Of a stretch of 64,000 nucleotides of DNA, positions 15,799 through 24,587 are shown in pieces. The translations under genes were made by a program, and so were the position numbers. The notes below the pieces were generated by a model. The model was not told the origin of the DNA. It worked only from the letters and a program-made list of their open reading frames with translations, and did not search any database. Positions within the stretch are counted from its first letter, which is position 1, and each line of letters starts with the position of its first letter. Source of the stretch: Kribbella qitaiheensis (GTDB lineage Bacteria > Actinomycetota > Actinomycetes > Propionibacteriales > Kribbellaceae); contig NZ_CP043661.1 in NCBI RefSeq assembly GCF_014217565.1, positions 4,154,001-4,218,000 of the forward strand, in the 5' to 3' direction.

Positions 15799-16566
15799 AT
15801 GGTCGAGCGGAACACGCCGTGGCCGCCTGGTACGCCGAACTGGGTGGACCTGGCCGCGGACGACCCTGCTGCCGCCGCGGAGTTCTATGTCGGCCTGTTC
15901 GGCTGGAACTGTCAGCACCGGAGTTCCAGCGACTACTTCGTCTGCGGCCTGGACGGCGAGGATGTAGGCGGGATCGGGCCGAAGCAGCCCGGCATGGAGC
16001 AGTTGCCGAGCCGCTGGACCACCTACCTCGCCACCGACCAGGTCGAGCACACGCTGGACGTCGTACGGGCTGAGGGTGGGCGCGAACTGGTCGCGCCGCA
16101 GGACATCGCCGTACAGGGCCGGATGGCGATCGCAGCCGATCCGAACGGCGCGATCTTCGGACTGTGGCAGGCCGCTGAACACATCGGCTCCGAGCGCCGG
16201 TCCACGCCGGGGTCGCTGGTCTGGAGCGAAGCGCTCAGCCGGGACCACGCCACCGCCAGGAAGTTCTACATGGCGGTGTTCGGCTACCGCTCCGAGGAAG
16301 TCGGCGGCTACGACACGCAGTACGCCGCCCTGTACGCCGCCGACCGCCCGGTGGCCGGGACCGGTGAACTCCATCCGGACATGCCGCCCGACACGCCACC
16401 GCACTGGCTGCCGTACTTCGCGACCGCAGCCGTCGACACAACAGTGGCGCAAATCGTCGCCGGTGGTGGAGCGCTCATCGGCAGTCGGCTGGACACGGAT
16501 TTCGGCCGGATGGCGGTACTCGCCGACCCGGAAGGCGCCCGCTTCGCGGTGATCCAGCTCGGCTGA
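15799..16566 (+). CDS. Two-domain VOC family protein
   Basis: 255 residues from the ATG at 15799, preceded by GGAGGG; a longer frame from 15697 is not needed. Two glyoxalase-like domains: PNWVDLAADDPAAAAEFYVG... ADPNGAIFGLWQ, and GSLVWSEALSRDHATARKFY ... ADPEGARFAVIQ. This matches the actinomycete 27-kDa hydroxylase-like VOC group. Substrate unknown. Confidence 0.85.
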   Translation: MVERNTPWPPGTPNWVDLAADDPAAAAEFYVGLFGWNCQHRSSSDYFVCGLDGEDVGGIGPKQPGMEQLPSRWTTYLATDQVEHTLDVVRAEGGRELVAPQDIAVQGRMAIAADPNGAIFGLWQAAEHIGSERRSTPGSLVWSEALSRDHATARKFYMAVFGYRSEEVGGYDTQYAALYAADRPVAGTGELHPDMPPDTPPHWLPYFATAAVDTTVAQIVAGGGALIGSRLDTDFGRMAVLADPEGARFAVIQLG

Positions 16567-16638
16567 TCATTTTTCTTTGCATGGCACGCTGGTCACTTGT
16601 TCTGAGTGTGTACCCGTCGCCATGCGAGAGTGGAGAGC

Positions 16639-18546
16639 GTGAAGCGAACTGCTGCGATCGTCTGCCTGAGTGCCGTGCTCGTCACCGCCGGCTGTTCCGA
16701 CAGCAAGTCGGGCAGCGATGGAAAACCCGACCCCAACAACGAAAAGCAGGCCTCCGCGTCGGCCGTCAAGGCCTTCGCCGCCGCCTGGGTCAAGGCCTGG
16801 GCGCCGGACGGCAAGCCGGACGAGGCGGCCGCGCTCACCGACGCGCCGACCACGTTCGGGCCACGACTGGACTCGGTCGACACCGCTCTGGTCGCACAGT
16901 CCGTGACCGTCACCCCACAGGGTGACCCGAGCTGTTCGGACGGCTCCAACTGCACCCAGGACCTCGCCGTCGAGGCGATCCTGCGCGGCATCGGCACGAT
17001 GAAGTGGACCAGCAAGGCGACGGTGGTGAAGACCGGCGACGCGTGGAAGATCAAGGCGTCCGGCGACACGATCTACCCGGGTCTCGGCGACGCGAACTAC
17101 CTGAAGCGGGTCCGCACCGTCCCCAACCGTGGCTCGATCGTCGACCGCAACGGCAAGCTGCTGACCTCGAACCGGCCGGTCGTGATCGTCGGGGTTGCCT
17201 CTGGCAACGTCGCCACCGCCGCGACGTACGCGGCCTTCACCAAGAACCTCGACGTCGACGGCGCCAAGCTGTGGAAGCGGGCCAAGGGGCTGCCGACCGG
17301 CCAGTTCGTCGACGCGATCACGATCCGCGCCGAGGAGTGGGACAAGCTCCGCGCCACGATGGGCAAGCTGCCCGGCATCCTGACCATGGGCGGTACGGCC
17401 TCCCTGCCGGAGAGCCCGACCTTCGCCCGGTCCGTGATCGGCACGATGAAGACGGCGACCGCGGAGACCCTGAAGAACGCGGGTCCGACGGCGTCCAGCT
17501 CCGACCAGGTCGGCACCACCGGTCTGCAGTACTCGTTCCAGCAGCAACTAGCCGGTACGCCGGGTGGCACTGTCACGCTGCGAGACGGCAAGACCAAGAT
17601 GGCGGTCAAGGAGGTCTTCAAGCAGACCGGCAAGCCCGGCGCCGCCGTGAAGACCACACTCGACACCACCCTGCAGCACTTCGCCGAAGCCGCCTTGGCG
17701 ACGAGCAAGCTGCCCGCGTCGCTGGTCGCGGTACAGGCTTCGACCGGGCAGGTCCTGGCCGCGGCGAACGGCCCGACCGCGACGAACTACAACCGGGCGT
17801 TCCAGGGCCACTACGCGCCGGGGTCGACCTTCAAGATCGTCACCTCGGCCGCGCTGCTCGGCACCGGTGAGACGCAGAACTCTGTGCTGCCGTGTACGAA
17901 CACGATCAACGTCTTCGGCAAGACCTTCAAGAACTACGACGGGCTCGCGCCGTACGGCAACGGCACCATGGAAAAGGCGTTCAACCAGTCCTGCAACACC
18001 GCCTTCATCTCCCAGCACGGCAAGCTGCCGGCCGACGGGATGACCAAGGCGGCCGCGATGTTCGGGATCGGCCAGGAGCTCAACCTCTCGATTCCGGCGT
18101 ACGGCGGGGAGGTGCCGGCCCCGAAGGACGATGTCGCCGAGGCCGCGTCGATGATCGGCCAGGGCACCGTCACGGCGAGCCCGCTCGGGATCGCGCTGGT
18201 CGGCGCGGCGGTGAAGAACGGCACCGCGATGAAGCCGGTTCTGGTGCCGGGCAAGGATCCGGCCGGACCGGCTGCGGGAGCGTTGCCCCCGGCAACCACC
18301 AACGCGCTCCGGGCGATGCTGCGGAGCACCGTCACCAACGGCACCGGACACATCCTGGGCGGCAGTGGCGTCGTCTCGGCCAAGACCGGTACGGCGGAAG
18401 TCGTGTCCAACGGCAAGGTGATCACCAACGGCTGGATGGTCGGCTACCGCGGCGACGTGGCCTTCGCCGTCATCGTCGAAGGCGGTGCCTCCGGCGGCAA
18501 GGCGGCCGGCCCGATCCTTCAGAACTTCCTCAGCCGCTTCAAGTAA
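16639..18546 (+). CDS. Penicillin-binding transpeptidase lipoprotein (PBP with NTF2-like domain)
   Basis: 635 residues from the GTG at 16639 (AGAGTGGAGAG upstream). The signal sequence ends in LVTAGC, a lipobox, so it is probably lipid-anchored outside the membrane. An NTF2-like MecA_N domain (about 35-145) and a PBP dimerisation domain follow, then the transpeptidase domain: active-site SxxK at Ser396-Lys399 (APGSTFKI), SxN at Ser451-Cys-Asn453 and KTG at 582-584. It cross-links peptidoglycan by D,D-transpeptidation. It is a single gene ended by a strong hairpin at 18560-18591. Confidence 0.92.
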   Translation: MKRTAAIVCLSAVLVTAGCSDSKSGSDGKPDPNNEKQASASAVKAFAAAWVKAWAPDGKPDEAAALTDAPTTFGPRLDSVDTALVAQSVTVTPQGDPSCSDGSNCTQDLAVEAILRGIGTMKWTSKATVVKTGDAWKIKASGDTIYPGLGDANYLKRVRTVPNRGSIVDRNGKLLTSNRPVVIVGVASGNVATAATYAAFTKNLDVDGAKLWKRAKGLPTGQFVDAITIRAEEWDKLRATMGKLPGILTMGGTASLPESPTFARSVIGTMKTATAETLKNAGPTASSSDQVGTTGLQYSFQQQLAGTPGGTVTLRDGKTKMAVKEVFKQTGKPGAAVKTTLDTTLQHFAEAALATSKLPASLVAVQASTGQVLAAANGPTATNYNRAFQGHYAPGSTFKIVTSAALLGTGETQNSVLPCTNTINVFGKTFKNYDGLAPYGNGTMEKAFNQSCNTAFISQHGKLPADGMTKAAAMFGIGQELNLSIPAYGGEVPAPKDDVAEAASMIGQGTVTASPLGIALVGAAVKNGTAMKPVLVPGKDPAGPAAGALPPATTNALRAMLRSTVTNGTGHILGGSGVVSAKTGTAEVVSNGKVITNGWMVGYRGDVAFAVIVEGGASGGKAAGPILQNFLSRFK

Positions 18547-18559
18547 GCAGCAAGAAACC

Positions 18560-18591
18560 AAGAACCCTCGTCCGGCCGGACGAGGGTTCTT
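18560..18591. terminator. Bidirectional intrinsic terminator
   Basis: A perfect 32-bp palindrome, AAGAACCCTCGTCC-GGCC-GGACGAGGGTTCTT in two arms, between the convergent PBP gene and the EccA-like gene. The arm ends give short A/T runs in both directions. Confidence 0.85.
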
Positions 18592-18604
18592 GCTGATTCC
18601 AGGA

Positions 18605-20324
18605 TCAGAAACTCAGGATCTCGGTGCTGGCGGCGGTGAGGTCGGGCATGGTGATGGTCACCAGGTCGAGGTCGGTCGGGTGGCCCGGAGACTGGAAGAG
18701 GCGCAGGTCTCGGTGTTTGCCGGCTGATTCCAGCATCGTGCGGATGAAGCGGGCGTTGCCGAGTTCGTCGATCCGGCCATCGGAGCAGACCTGGTCGAGG
18801 ACCCCGGTGAGTGCGGCCACGCCGTCATCGGTGAGGTGGTCGCCGTTGTTGTGGGCCAGCCGGAGCGCGATCTCGCGGAGCTGGTCGGCGGTGTAGCGGG
18901 GGAAGTCGATCCGGGTGGAGAACCGGCTGCGCAGACCTGGGTTCGCCTCCAGGAATTCGGCCATCGGCTCGGAGTACCCGGCGACGATCACCACCAGGCG
19001 GTCGCGGTCGTCCTCCATCCGCTTCAGCAGGGTGTCGATCGCCTCGGTGCCGAAGTCGTTGCCGCTGCGCTTCTTCCGCAGCGCGTAGGCCTCGTCAACG
19101 AACAGCACGCCGTCCAGCGCGGAGTCGACGACCTCGTTCGTCTTCACCGCCGTCTGGCCGATCCACTCGGCGACCAGGCCGGACCTGTCGGTCTCGATCA
19201 CCGTGTCCGCGGCGAGCAGCCCGAGTGCGCAGTACAGGCGGGCCACGACGCGGGCGACGGTGGTCTTGCCGGTGCCGGGTGGGCCCGCGAAGATCAGGTG
19301 GCCGCCGAGCTTCGCGGTCGGCAGGCCGCGCTCGGCCCGCATCAGCCCGGCCCGGACCTGCGCGGCGACCGCGGACACCTGACGCTTGACGTCCTCCATC
19401 CCGACATTGCGGTCGAGCTCGTTGAGGATGCCCTGGACGGCGCCCCAGTCGGGCTGGCGGTGCAGGGTCGGCTTGCTCGGCTGACCGCGACGGATCTGCG
19501 GCGCGGCCGGGCCTGTACTGCGGGGTGCCGGGCGGGTGTCGAGTTTCAGGTCCGAGTCCGCGAGTGCCTCGGCGACCTGCCGGTGCGCGTTGTTGCGTTC
19601 GTAGACCCACTCGAACTGGCGGAGCGCGTTCTCCTCCCGGGCCGGTGCCGCGGTAGACGAATCCGAGGTAGTACTCCGCGTCGACCTGCACCAGGTGGTT
19701 GAGGTGCTGGCCGGCCGCTTGCCGCAGTACGGTCTCTGCTTCGCTCCACTGCTCGACCGTGGCCAGCACGACGCCGAGCCGGAGCATCGCCTCGACGCCG
19801 ATGTGGCCGTCCGGCGGGACCTGCCGCAACTCGGCGATGGTGACCTCGTACTGCTTGCGCAGCATCGCGACGGTGCTCTGCAGGAAATGCCTGCGGGTGT
19901 CCTCGATCACCTCGGCGACGGCTTTCGCAGTACCGTCCGCATCTCCCGCGGCGAACCGGCGGAGGGCCTCGGCGTGCCAGACGTGGTCCGTGGTCTCCAG
20001 CGAGTGGGTGAACCACCAGCCCGCCTGGAAGTTGGAGCTCAGCCGGCGCTTGTCCGCGTCGCGTTCCTCACCGAAGCGTCCGACGCCGGCGACCAGCTTG
20101 TCCAGAGCCGTCTCGTGATCGCCGCCGGCCGCGTGGAATCCGAGCCAGGCATCCGTCATTCCCGGGTCCAGCTCCACCGCCCGGGTGAAGGTGTCGAGCG
20201 CGGCCGGCTTGTCCGGCGTCGCCGCCTCCTCGCCCGCCTTGGCGAAGCCGAGCTGCTTGGCGCCGCGTACCCACAACCCCCGAGCCCGCCGTCGCCCCAG
20301 CAACCCCGCCGACTGCTCCGCCAT
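18605..20324 (-). pseudogene. EccA/CbxX-like AAA ATPase with TPR-type N-terminus, frameshifted
   Basis: The N-terminal 280 residues (ATG at 20324) are helical TPR-like repeats as in type VII secretion EccA: AALDTFTRAVELDPGMTDAW, TTDHVWHAEALRRFAAGDAD. The C-terminal part, in another frame, is the AAA domain: Walker [17 protein letters not shown], Walker [12 protein letters not shown], arginine finger region [15 protein letters not shown]. One extra base in CCCGGGCCGG near 19640 splits them. Removing it reads [20 protein letters not shown], a normal linker. Intact length would be about 572 residues. No other ESX gene is near. Confidence 0.85.
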
Positions 20325-20470
20325 ACCGACTACTCCCTGTCCGAGGTGAGACCCCGAGCATCCTCTCATCCGAGGGGTGCCGAACGGGCAGGGACGGACA
20401 GGTTGAGGAGTAGCTGAGAGTTCGCTCAACTGACGGTGAGACGGGGGATTTCGTCACCTAGAGTTGCTGA

Positions 20471-20763
20471 ATGGAGACCCTGACCTGCCCAAGTGCCAAG
20501 GCTCGATGCGGACGTACGAGCGCAGCGGCATCACCGTCGACCAGTGCACGGAGTGCCGCGGCATCTTCCTCGACCGGGGTGAACTCGAGCGGCTCGTCGA
20601 CGCCGAGGTGGCCTTCAACGCCCCGGCTTCAGCCCCTCTACAGCAGCAGCCGCGGTACGAGGAGCGCAAGTACGATAAGGACCGGCGCGACGATCGGAGC
20701 TACGGCAACCAGCAGTACCCGCGCAAGAAGAAGAAGTCCTTCTTCGAGGAACTCTTCGACTGA
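20471..20763 (+). CDS. TFIIB-type zinc-ribbon protein, one-base deletion near the start
   Basis: The body reads GSMRTYERSGITVDQCTECR, then GIFLDRGELERLVDAE, the zf-TFIIB pattern, with a Lys-rich end KKKKSFFEELFD. The family starts METLTCPKCQG. Here the ATG at 20471 begins METLTCP, and the rest KCQGSM is one base out of frame at TGCCC|AAG (20487-20491). In the uninterrupted frame a TTG at 20464 would give a protein lacking the first zinc Cys pair. So a lost C is likely. Small cytosolic protein of unknown function. Confidence 0.65.
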
Positions 20764-21078
20764 TCAGTGCGGCCGGCAGTGCAGCGCCGGTTCGCGTTCC
20801 TCTTCGGTGCTGCCGCCCCACACGCCGTACATCTCACCGACGAGATCGGCGTGCCGCCGGCATTCCCGGCGTACCGGGCAGGTGCCGCAGAGCGACTTGG
20901 CGAGCATCTCGCGGGCATGTTTTCGCATCCCTCGCTCGGACTCGGCGGCGAAGAACAACTCGGGGTTGACGTCCTTGCAGGCGGCGTGATCCTGCCATTC
21001 CCAATGCTCGACAAGCGGGTAGGGCAGGCCGTCCGGCGCCTTCGTGACCGCGCCTGCGGGCGGCTTGCGCCGGGTCAT
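20764..21078 (-). CDS. WhiB-family transcriptional regulator
   Basis: 104 residues. The four cluster-binding Cys are at 34 (HAACKD), 64 and 67 (LCGTC) and 73 (RREC), and the turn motif GVWGG is at 85-89, followed by a short charged tail. It binds a 4Fe-4S cluster and usually acts through the principal sigma factor. It ends directly against the stop of the zinc-ribbon gene (convergent). Which WhiB class it belongs to cannot be decided. Confidence 0.92.
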   Translation of the reverse strand: MTRRKPPAGAVTKAPDGLPYPLVEHWEWQDHAACKDVNPELFFAAESERGMRKHAREMLAKSLCGTCPVRRECRRHADLVGEMYGVWGGSTEEEREPALHCRPH

Positions 21079-21250
21079 GGGCGGATCCGGAAGAGCTGGG
21101 CCATCGACAACACCTCAGACTGATCGACAAACCCCACGGCTGTCTGCAGAACCGCGGGCTCCATCTCTGGTACCCGCTCACAAACGTCTTCACACCGGCT
21201 CCAACCAGGCTTCACCCACGGTGACGGGGCCGGAAGACGGCAACGAAAAA

Positions 21251-21278
21251 GGGGCCCAAGGCAAGCGCCTTGGGCCCC
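21251..21278 (-). terminator. Intrinsic terminator of the M6 protease gene
   Basis: GGGGCCCAAGGC-AAGC-GCCTTGGGCCCC, a perfect 12-bp stem with a 4-base loop. It is followed, in the leftward direction, by a run of five U (AAAAA at 21246-21250 on the + strand). It lies 13 bp after the protease stop. Confidence 0.9.
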
Positions 21279-21290
21279 TGGGTGATCAGC

Positions 21291-23684
21291 TCACTTGCTG
21301 ATCAGGATCCGCATCGACGTGCCCTGCTGGGTGACGACCCTGATCTTGACGCCCGCGTGCGGTACCTTCACGCCGTACGACGGGACGTCGGCCGACCAGA
21401 AGTCCAAGCGGTCGTCGAAGACCGGCACCGCGGCCGCACCACGAACGTAGTTCTTCTGACCGTTGATCGTCAGGTTGAACGAGTCCGACTTCTGCAAACC
21501 GAAGGTGGAGTCGTAGCTCTGCACCGCCGTCTTCCAGAACGCGCCGGTCAGGTTCACCCGCAGCGTCGGGTTCGCGTCGATCGGCAGCCACTGGCCCTCA
21601 CCCGGATGCACCGCTGTCTCATTGTCCTTCTGCGAGGTGTCCCAGTACGAGACGAGCAGGCCGTCCTCGTACGGGTAGTGCTCCACCCAGTCCGGCCGCG
21701 GCGTACCGACGAAGCTGTACGGCCCGTACTTCAGGTACTTGTTGAACGAGCTGTAGGTGTAGTTCGACGCCAGGTAGAAGTTGTCGTACTCGTTGGTGAC
21801 CGAGTCGCCGACCGCCTGGAACCCGGTCGCGGTCCAGCCGTTCGCACCGTTCTCGGCCCCGTCGTCGACGAGAGTCTGCCCACCCGCGGTGAGCTTGATG
21901 TCGTCGGCGAAGAATCCGAGCCCGTGGGTGCCGGCGTCGGTCGCGTACCGCAGGCGCAGGTCGATCGTCTTGCCCGCGAAGGTGGACAGGTCGAACTCGG
22001 CCGGCTTCCAGCCCTTGCTGTCACCGTCGATCCCGTTCGCCTCGGCGGCCTTGGTGATGCTGCCCGGGACGGCCTTCCAGCCGGACCCGTCGTTCACCTC
22101 GACGTAGGCGTAGTCGCAGGGATCGGGTCCGCAGTCCTCGATCTCCCAGTTCGCCTGGAAGGTCAGCGACGCACCCCCGGGCGGCAACGTCACCTTGCGG
22201 CTGAGCGTGTTGTTCAGCTTGTCGTCGGCGCCGCTCCACCACGACTTCGTGCCGGTGACCGGCTTGGCCAGCTGGGTGGTGACCTTCTTCTTGGGCAGCA
22301 CCACGACCACGCCCTGGGCCTTCTTCGAGTTGAACTCGTGCGGGCCGAGGTCGATCGACCGGGTCTGGCCGGCCTTCACCGTCTCGTAGTCGAGCCAGCC
22401 CAGCTGCAGCTTGTCCCAGGTGCCCAGGTCCTGCGGCTTCAGGCCGATCCCGATGTCACCCTTCGCACCGGCCCGGTTCTGCGCCATCACGCTCCACCAG
22501 TTCACCGGGTTCTGGCTCGGCTTGCCAGAGGTGTCGTAGTGGTCCGGCAGGCCGAGGTCGTGGCCGTACTCGTGCGCGAAGACGCTCATCCCGCCGTTCT
22601 CGGGCTGCATCGTGTAGTCGCCGATCCAGAGCCCGGTCGAGCCGACCTGGACGCCGCCGAGTTTGTTCGCCGACGGGCCACTGGAGTTGTTCTGGAAGGC
22701 GTACCAGCGGTGCGACCAGATGGCGTCCTCGCCTTGGTGCGGGTCCCCATTGGCCTGGTCGCCGCCGGAGTGGACGATCTGGAAGTGGTCGATGTACCCG
22801 TCCGGCTCGTTGAAGTTGCCGTCACCGTCGAAGTCGTAGCGGTCCCACTGGTCGTACGACTTGAGGGTTGCCTTGATCTGGTCGTCGGTCTTGCCGGCCT
22901 TCTGCTGGTCAGCAACCCACTGGTTGACCGCGTCGGCGATCAGGTTCCAGGAGTTGGAGCAGATGTTGCTGGCGCACGGCGTCCCGTTGCTCCGGCCGTA
23001 GCGCGCCTCGTTGTAGGGCACCTTGACCCAGTCCGAGACGGTGCCGTCGACGGAGTAGCGACCCGAGGACTGCTTCTCGTAGTACGTCTTCACCGAGTCG
23101 CCCTTGCCGAAGTACAGGTCCCGGTAGTGCGCGGGAGAGTAGTCGGCCTGCCAGACGGTCGAGTTGTCCTTCGACCGGTCCGGCGCCGGGATCGCGTTGT
23201 GCAGCGGTCCGTCGTACGTCGAGGGGCCGTCGGTGTTCGGGTCGGTGTCCTTGTCCGGGAAGTCCGGGTGCCGCTGGTTCCCGAACTCGGCCAGGATGAC
23301 GAAGATCTTGTCGGTCTTCTCGCGGGCCAGCTCGACGTACTGGTTCTTGCCGATCCCGGCCGCCTTCAGCTTGCCGCGGGCATCGCGGGCAGCCGGCCTG
23401 GCGACCTCCTGGCCGACCTTGACGACCTTGCTGGTCCCGCGCTGCTCGACCTTGGCGGCACCGGTGAGCACATTGGTCATCGCCTCCTGCCGCAGGTCGC
23501 GCCGCTTGTCCTCGAGAGCGTTCGGCAGCTCGTCCGGTCCGGCCTTGACTGCCGCCGGCCCTGTCGGCGCGCTGCCGTCGGCGGGCGCCGGGCTCGCGAC
23601 TGACTGTGGCACCTGGCCCAGCCCGGCTACCAGGGCGATCCCCAGTACTCCGAGGGCCGTCGTACGTGCGGGCTTCAGGCGCAC
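21291..23684 (-). CDS. Secreted M6 family metalloprotease (immune inhibitor A type)
   Basis: 797 residues, GTG start with GAGGAGGA four bases upstream. A signal peptide ends near ASPAPA. A propeptide-like region follows, then the zincin domain with HEYGHDLGLPDHYD (His371, Glu372, His375 and Asp/His further on), then beta-sandwich regions with a MAM-like section (AENGANGWTATGFQ). It degrades extracellular proteins; homologues attack host or competitor proteins. It is a single gene with a strong terminator. Length fits the InhA class. Confidence 0.93.
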   Translation of the reverse strand: MRLKPARTTALGVLGIALVAGLGQVPQSVASPAPADGSAPTGPAAVKAGPDELPNALEDKRRDLRQEAMTNVLTGAAKVEQRGTSKVVKVGQEVARPAARDARGKLKAAGIGKNQYVELAREKTDKIFVILAEFGNQRHPDFPDKDTDPNTDGPSTYDGPLHNAIPAPDRSKDNSTVWQADYSPAHYRDLYFGKGDSVKTYYEKQSSGRYSVDGTVSDWVKVPYNEARYGRSNGTPCASNICSNSWNLIADAVNQWVADQQKAGKTDDQIKATLKSYDQWDRYDFDGDGNFNEPDGYIDHFQIVHSGGDQANGDPHQGEDAIWSHRWYAFQNNSSGPSANKLGGVQVGSTGLWIGDYTMQPENGGMSVFAHEYGHDLGLPDHYDTSGKPSQNPVNWWSVMAQNRAGAKGDIGIGLKPQDLGTWDKLQLGWLDYETVKAGQTRSIDLGPHEFNSKKAQGVVVVLPKKKVTTQLAKPVTGTKSWWSGADDKLNNTLSRKVTLPPGGASLTFQANWEIEDCGPDPCDYAYVEVNDGSGWKAVPGSITKAAEANGIDGDSKGWKPAEFDLSTFAGKTIDLRLRYATDAGTHGLGFFADDIKLTAGGQTLVDDGAENGANGWTATGFQAVGDSVTNEYDNFYLASNYTYSSFNKYLKYGPYSFVGTPRPDWVEHYPYEDGLLVSYWDTSQKDNETAVHPGEGQWLPIDANPTLRVNLTGAFWKTAVQSYDSTFGLQKSDSFNLTINGQKNYVRGAAAVPVFDDRLDFWSADVPSYGVKVPHAGVKIRVVTQQGTSMRILISK

Positions 23685-23919
23685 GGTTCCTCCTCATCGG
23701 TTCCGCCGAGCTCCCCCGGCGCAGCAGCGTCTCCGGCAGGAGGTAGCCAAAGGCAACGACCTTGCCGGAGACGTAGACGCTGTGACACTAGGCGAGTGCG
23801 GTGGGTGTTCGGAAGACTCGTCGCCGCGGGTTAACCCTTGAGCTGCCCTTCGTGGTGAAAACGCGACGAGACCGCAACGAAACTGCCATTTCGACCCCGT
23901 CGCGGTTATCGTCAGGCGG

Positions 23920-24390
23920 GTGAGCAACGCACCGCAGATCACCCTGCGCCTGATGACCGATGAAGAGCTCGCCGGCTGGCGCGAGTACACCGAGGTCGGT
24001 TACGCCGACGCGATCGGACCGGCCCGGGGCCTGACGCCCGAGCAGGCACTCAAGCAGTCCCGCAAGGAGATCGGCGAGCTGCTGGCGGAAAGGGAGACGG
24101 CCTCGGAGCACCTGATCTGGTCGGCCTGCAGCCCCGACGGGACCGTCGTCGGCAATCTCTGGATCCGGGCCAGGAAGCCGGTCCCGTTCGTCTTCAACAT
24201 CGAGGTGAACGAGGATCAGCGCGGCCACGGCTACGGCCGGGCGATCATGCTGGCCGGCCAGGAGGAATGCCGCCGGCTCGGTTTCGATCGCCTCGATCTC
24301 AACGTGTTCTACAACAACCAGACGGCAGTCAACCTGTACACGTCACTCGGGTACGTCGTGATCTCCCAGCAGATGCGCAAGGAGCTTTAG
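23920..24390 (+). CDS. GNAT family N-acetyltransferase
   Basis: 156 residues, GTG start. The acetyl-CoA loop is EDQRGHGYGRAIM and the C-terminal strand-helix is LDLNVFYNNQTAVNLYTSLG followed by YVV, both typical of GNAT. The N-terminal third is an unusual long helical region (TPEQALKQSRKEIGELLAER). Substrate is unknown. Its stop overlaps the stub of an epimerase gene on the other strand. Confidence 0.88.
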   Translation: MSNAPQITLRLMTDEELAGWREYTEVGYADAIGPARGLTPEQALKQSRKEIGELLAERETASEHLIWSACSPDGTVVGNLWIRARKPVPFVFNIEVNEDQRGHGYGRAIMLAGQEECRRLGFDRLDLNVFYNNQTAVNLYTSLGYVVISQQMRKEL

Positions 24391-24492
24391 CTCCCGGCGG
24401 CAATCTCCGCTACTGCGTCCAGGTGCTTCGGCTCCCAGCCGAGTTCGCGCCTGGCCGATGTAACCGGATCCTCCGGTCAGAAATACCTTCAT
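24387..24492 (-). pseudogene. Internally deleted NAD-dependent epimerase stub
   Basis: From the ATG at 24492 the stub encodes MKVFLTGGSGYIG, the start of a Rossmann epimerase. This is joined out of frame to RELGWEPKHLDAVAEIAAGS and a TAA, the typical end of the same family. The roughly 270 residues between are gone, so this is a deletion scar of one gene, not a real small protein. Confidence 0.75.
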
Positions 24493-24587
24493 GACTTTCA
24501 CTTTCCTTCCTTTTCGACGCTTCCACTCTGCGTTCGTGACGTCGCGTGGTCCAAGACCTGATCGGTCGGCTGTGATACCCCTGAGGT

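Noticed and set aside
18605..20324. Programmed frameshifting in the EccA-like gene
   Set aside because: No slippery heptamer suits; the junction is a GC run shared by several other broken genes, so an error is more likely.
21270..23603. A 777-codon open frame on the + strand
   Set aside because: It is the exact antisense of the M6 protease gene; its Val/Arg/Leu-rich composition is the shadow typical of high-GC DNA.
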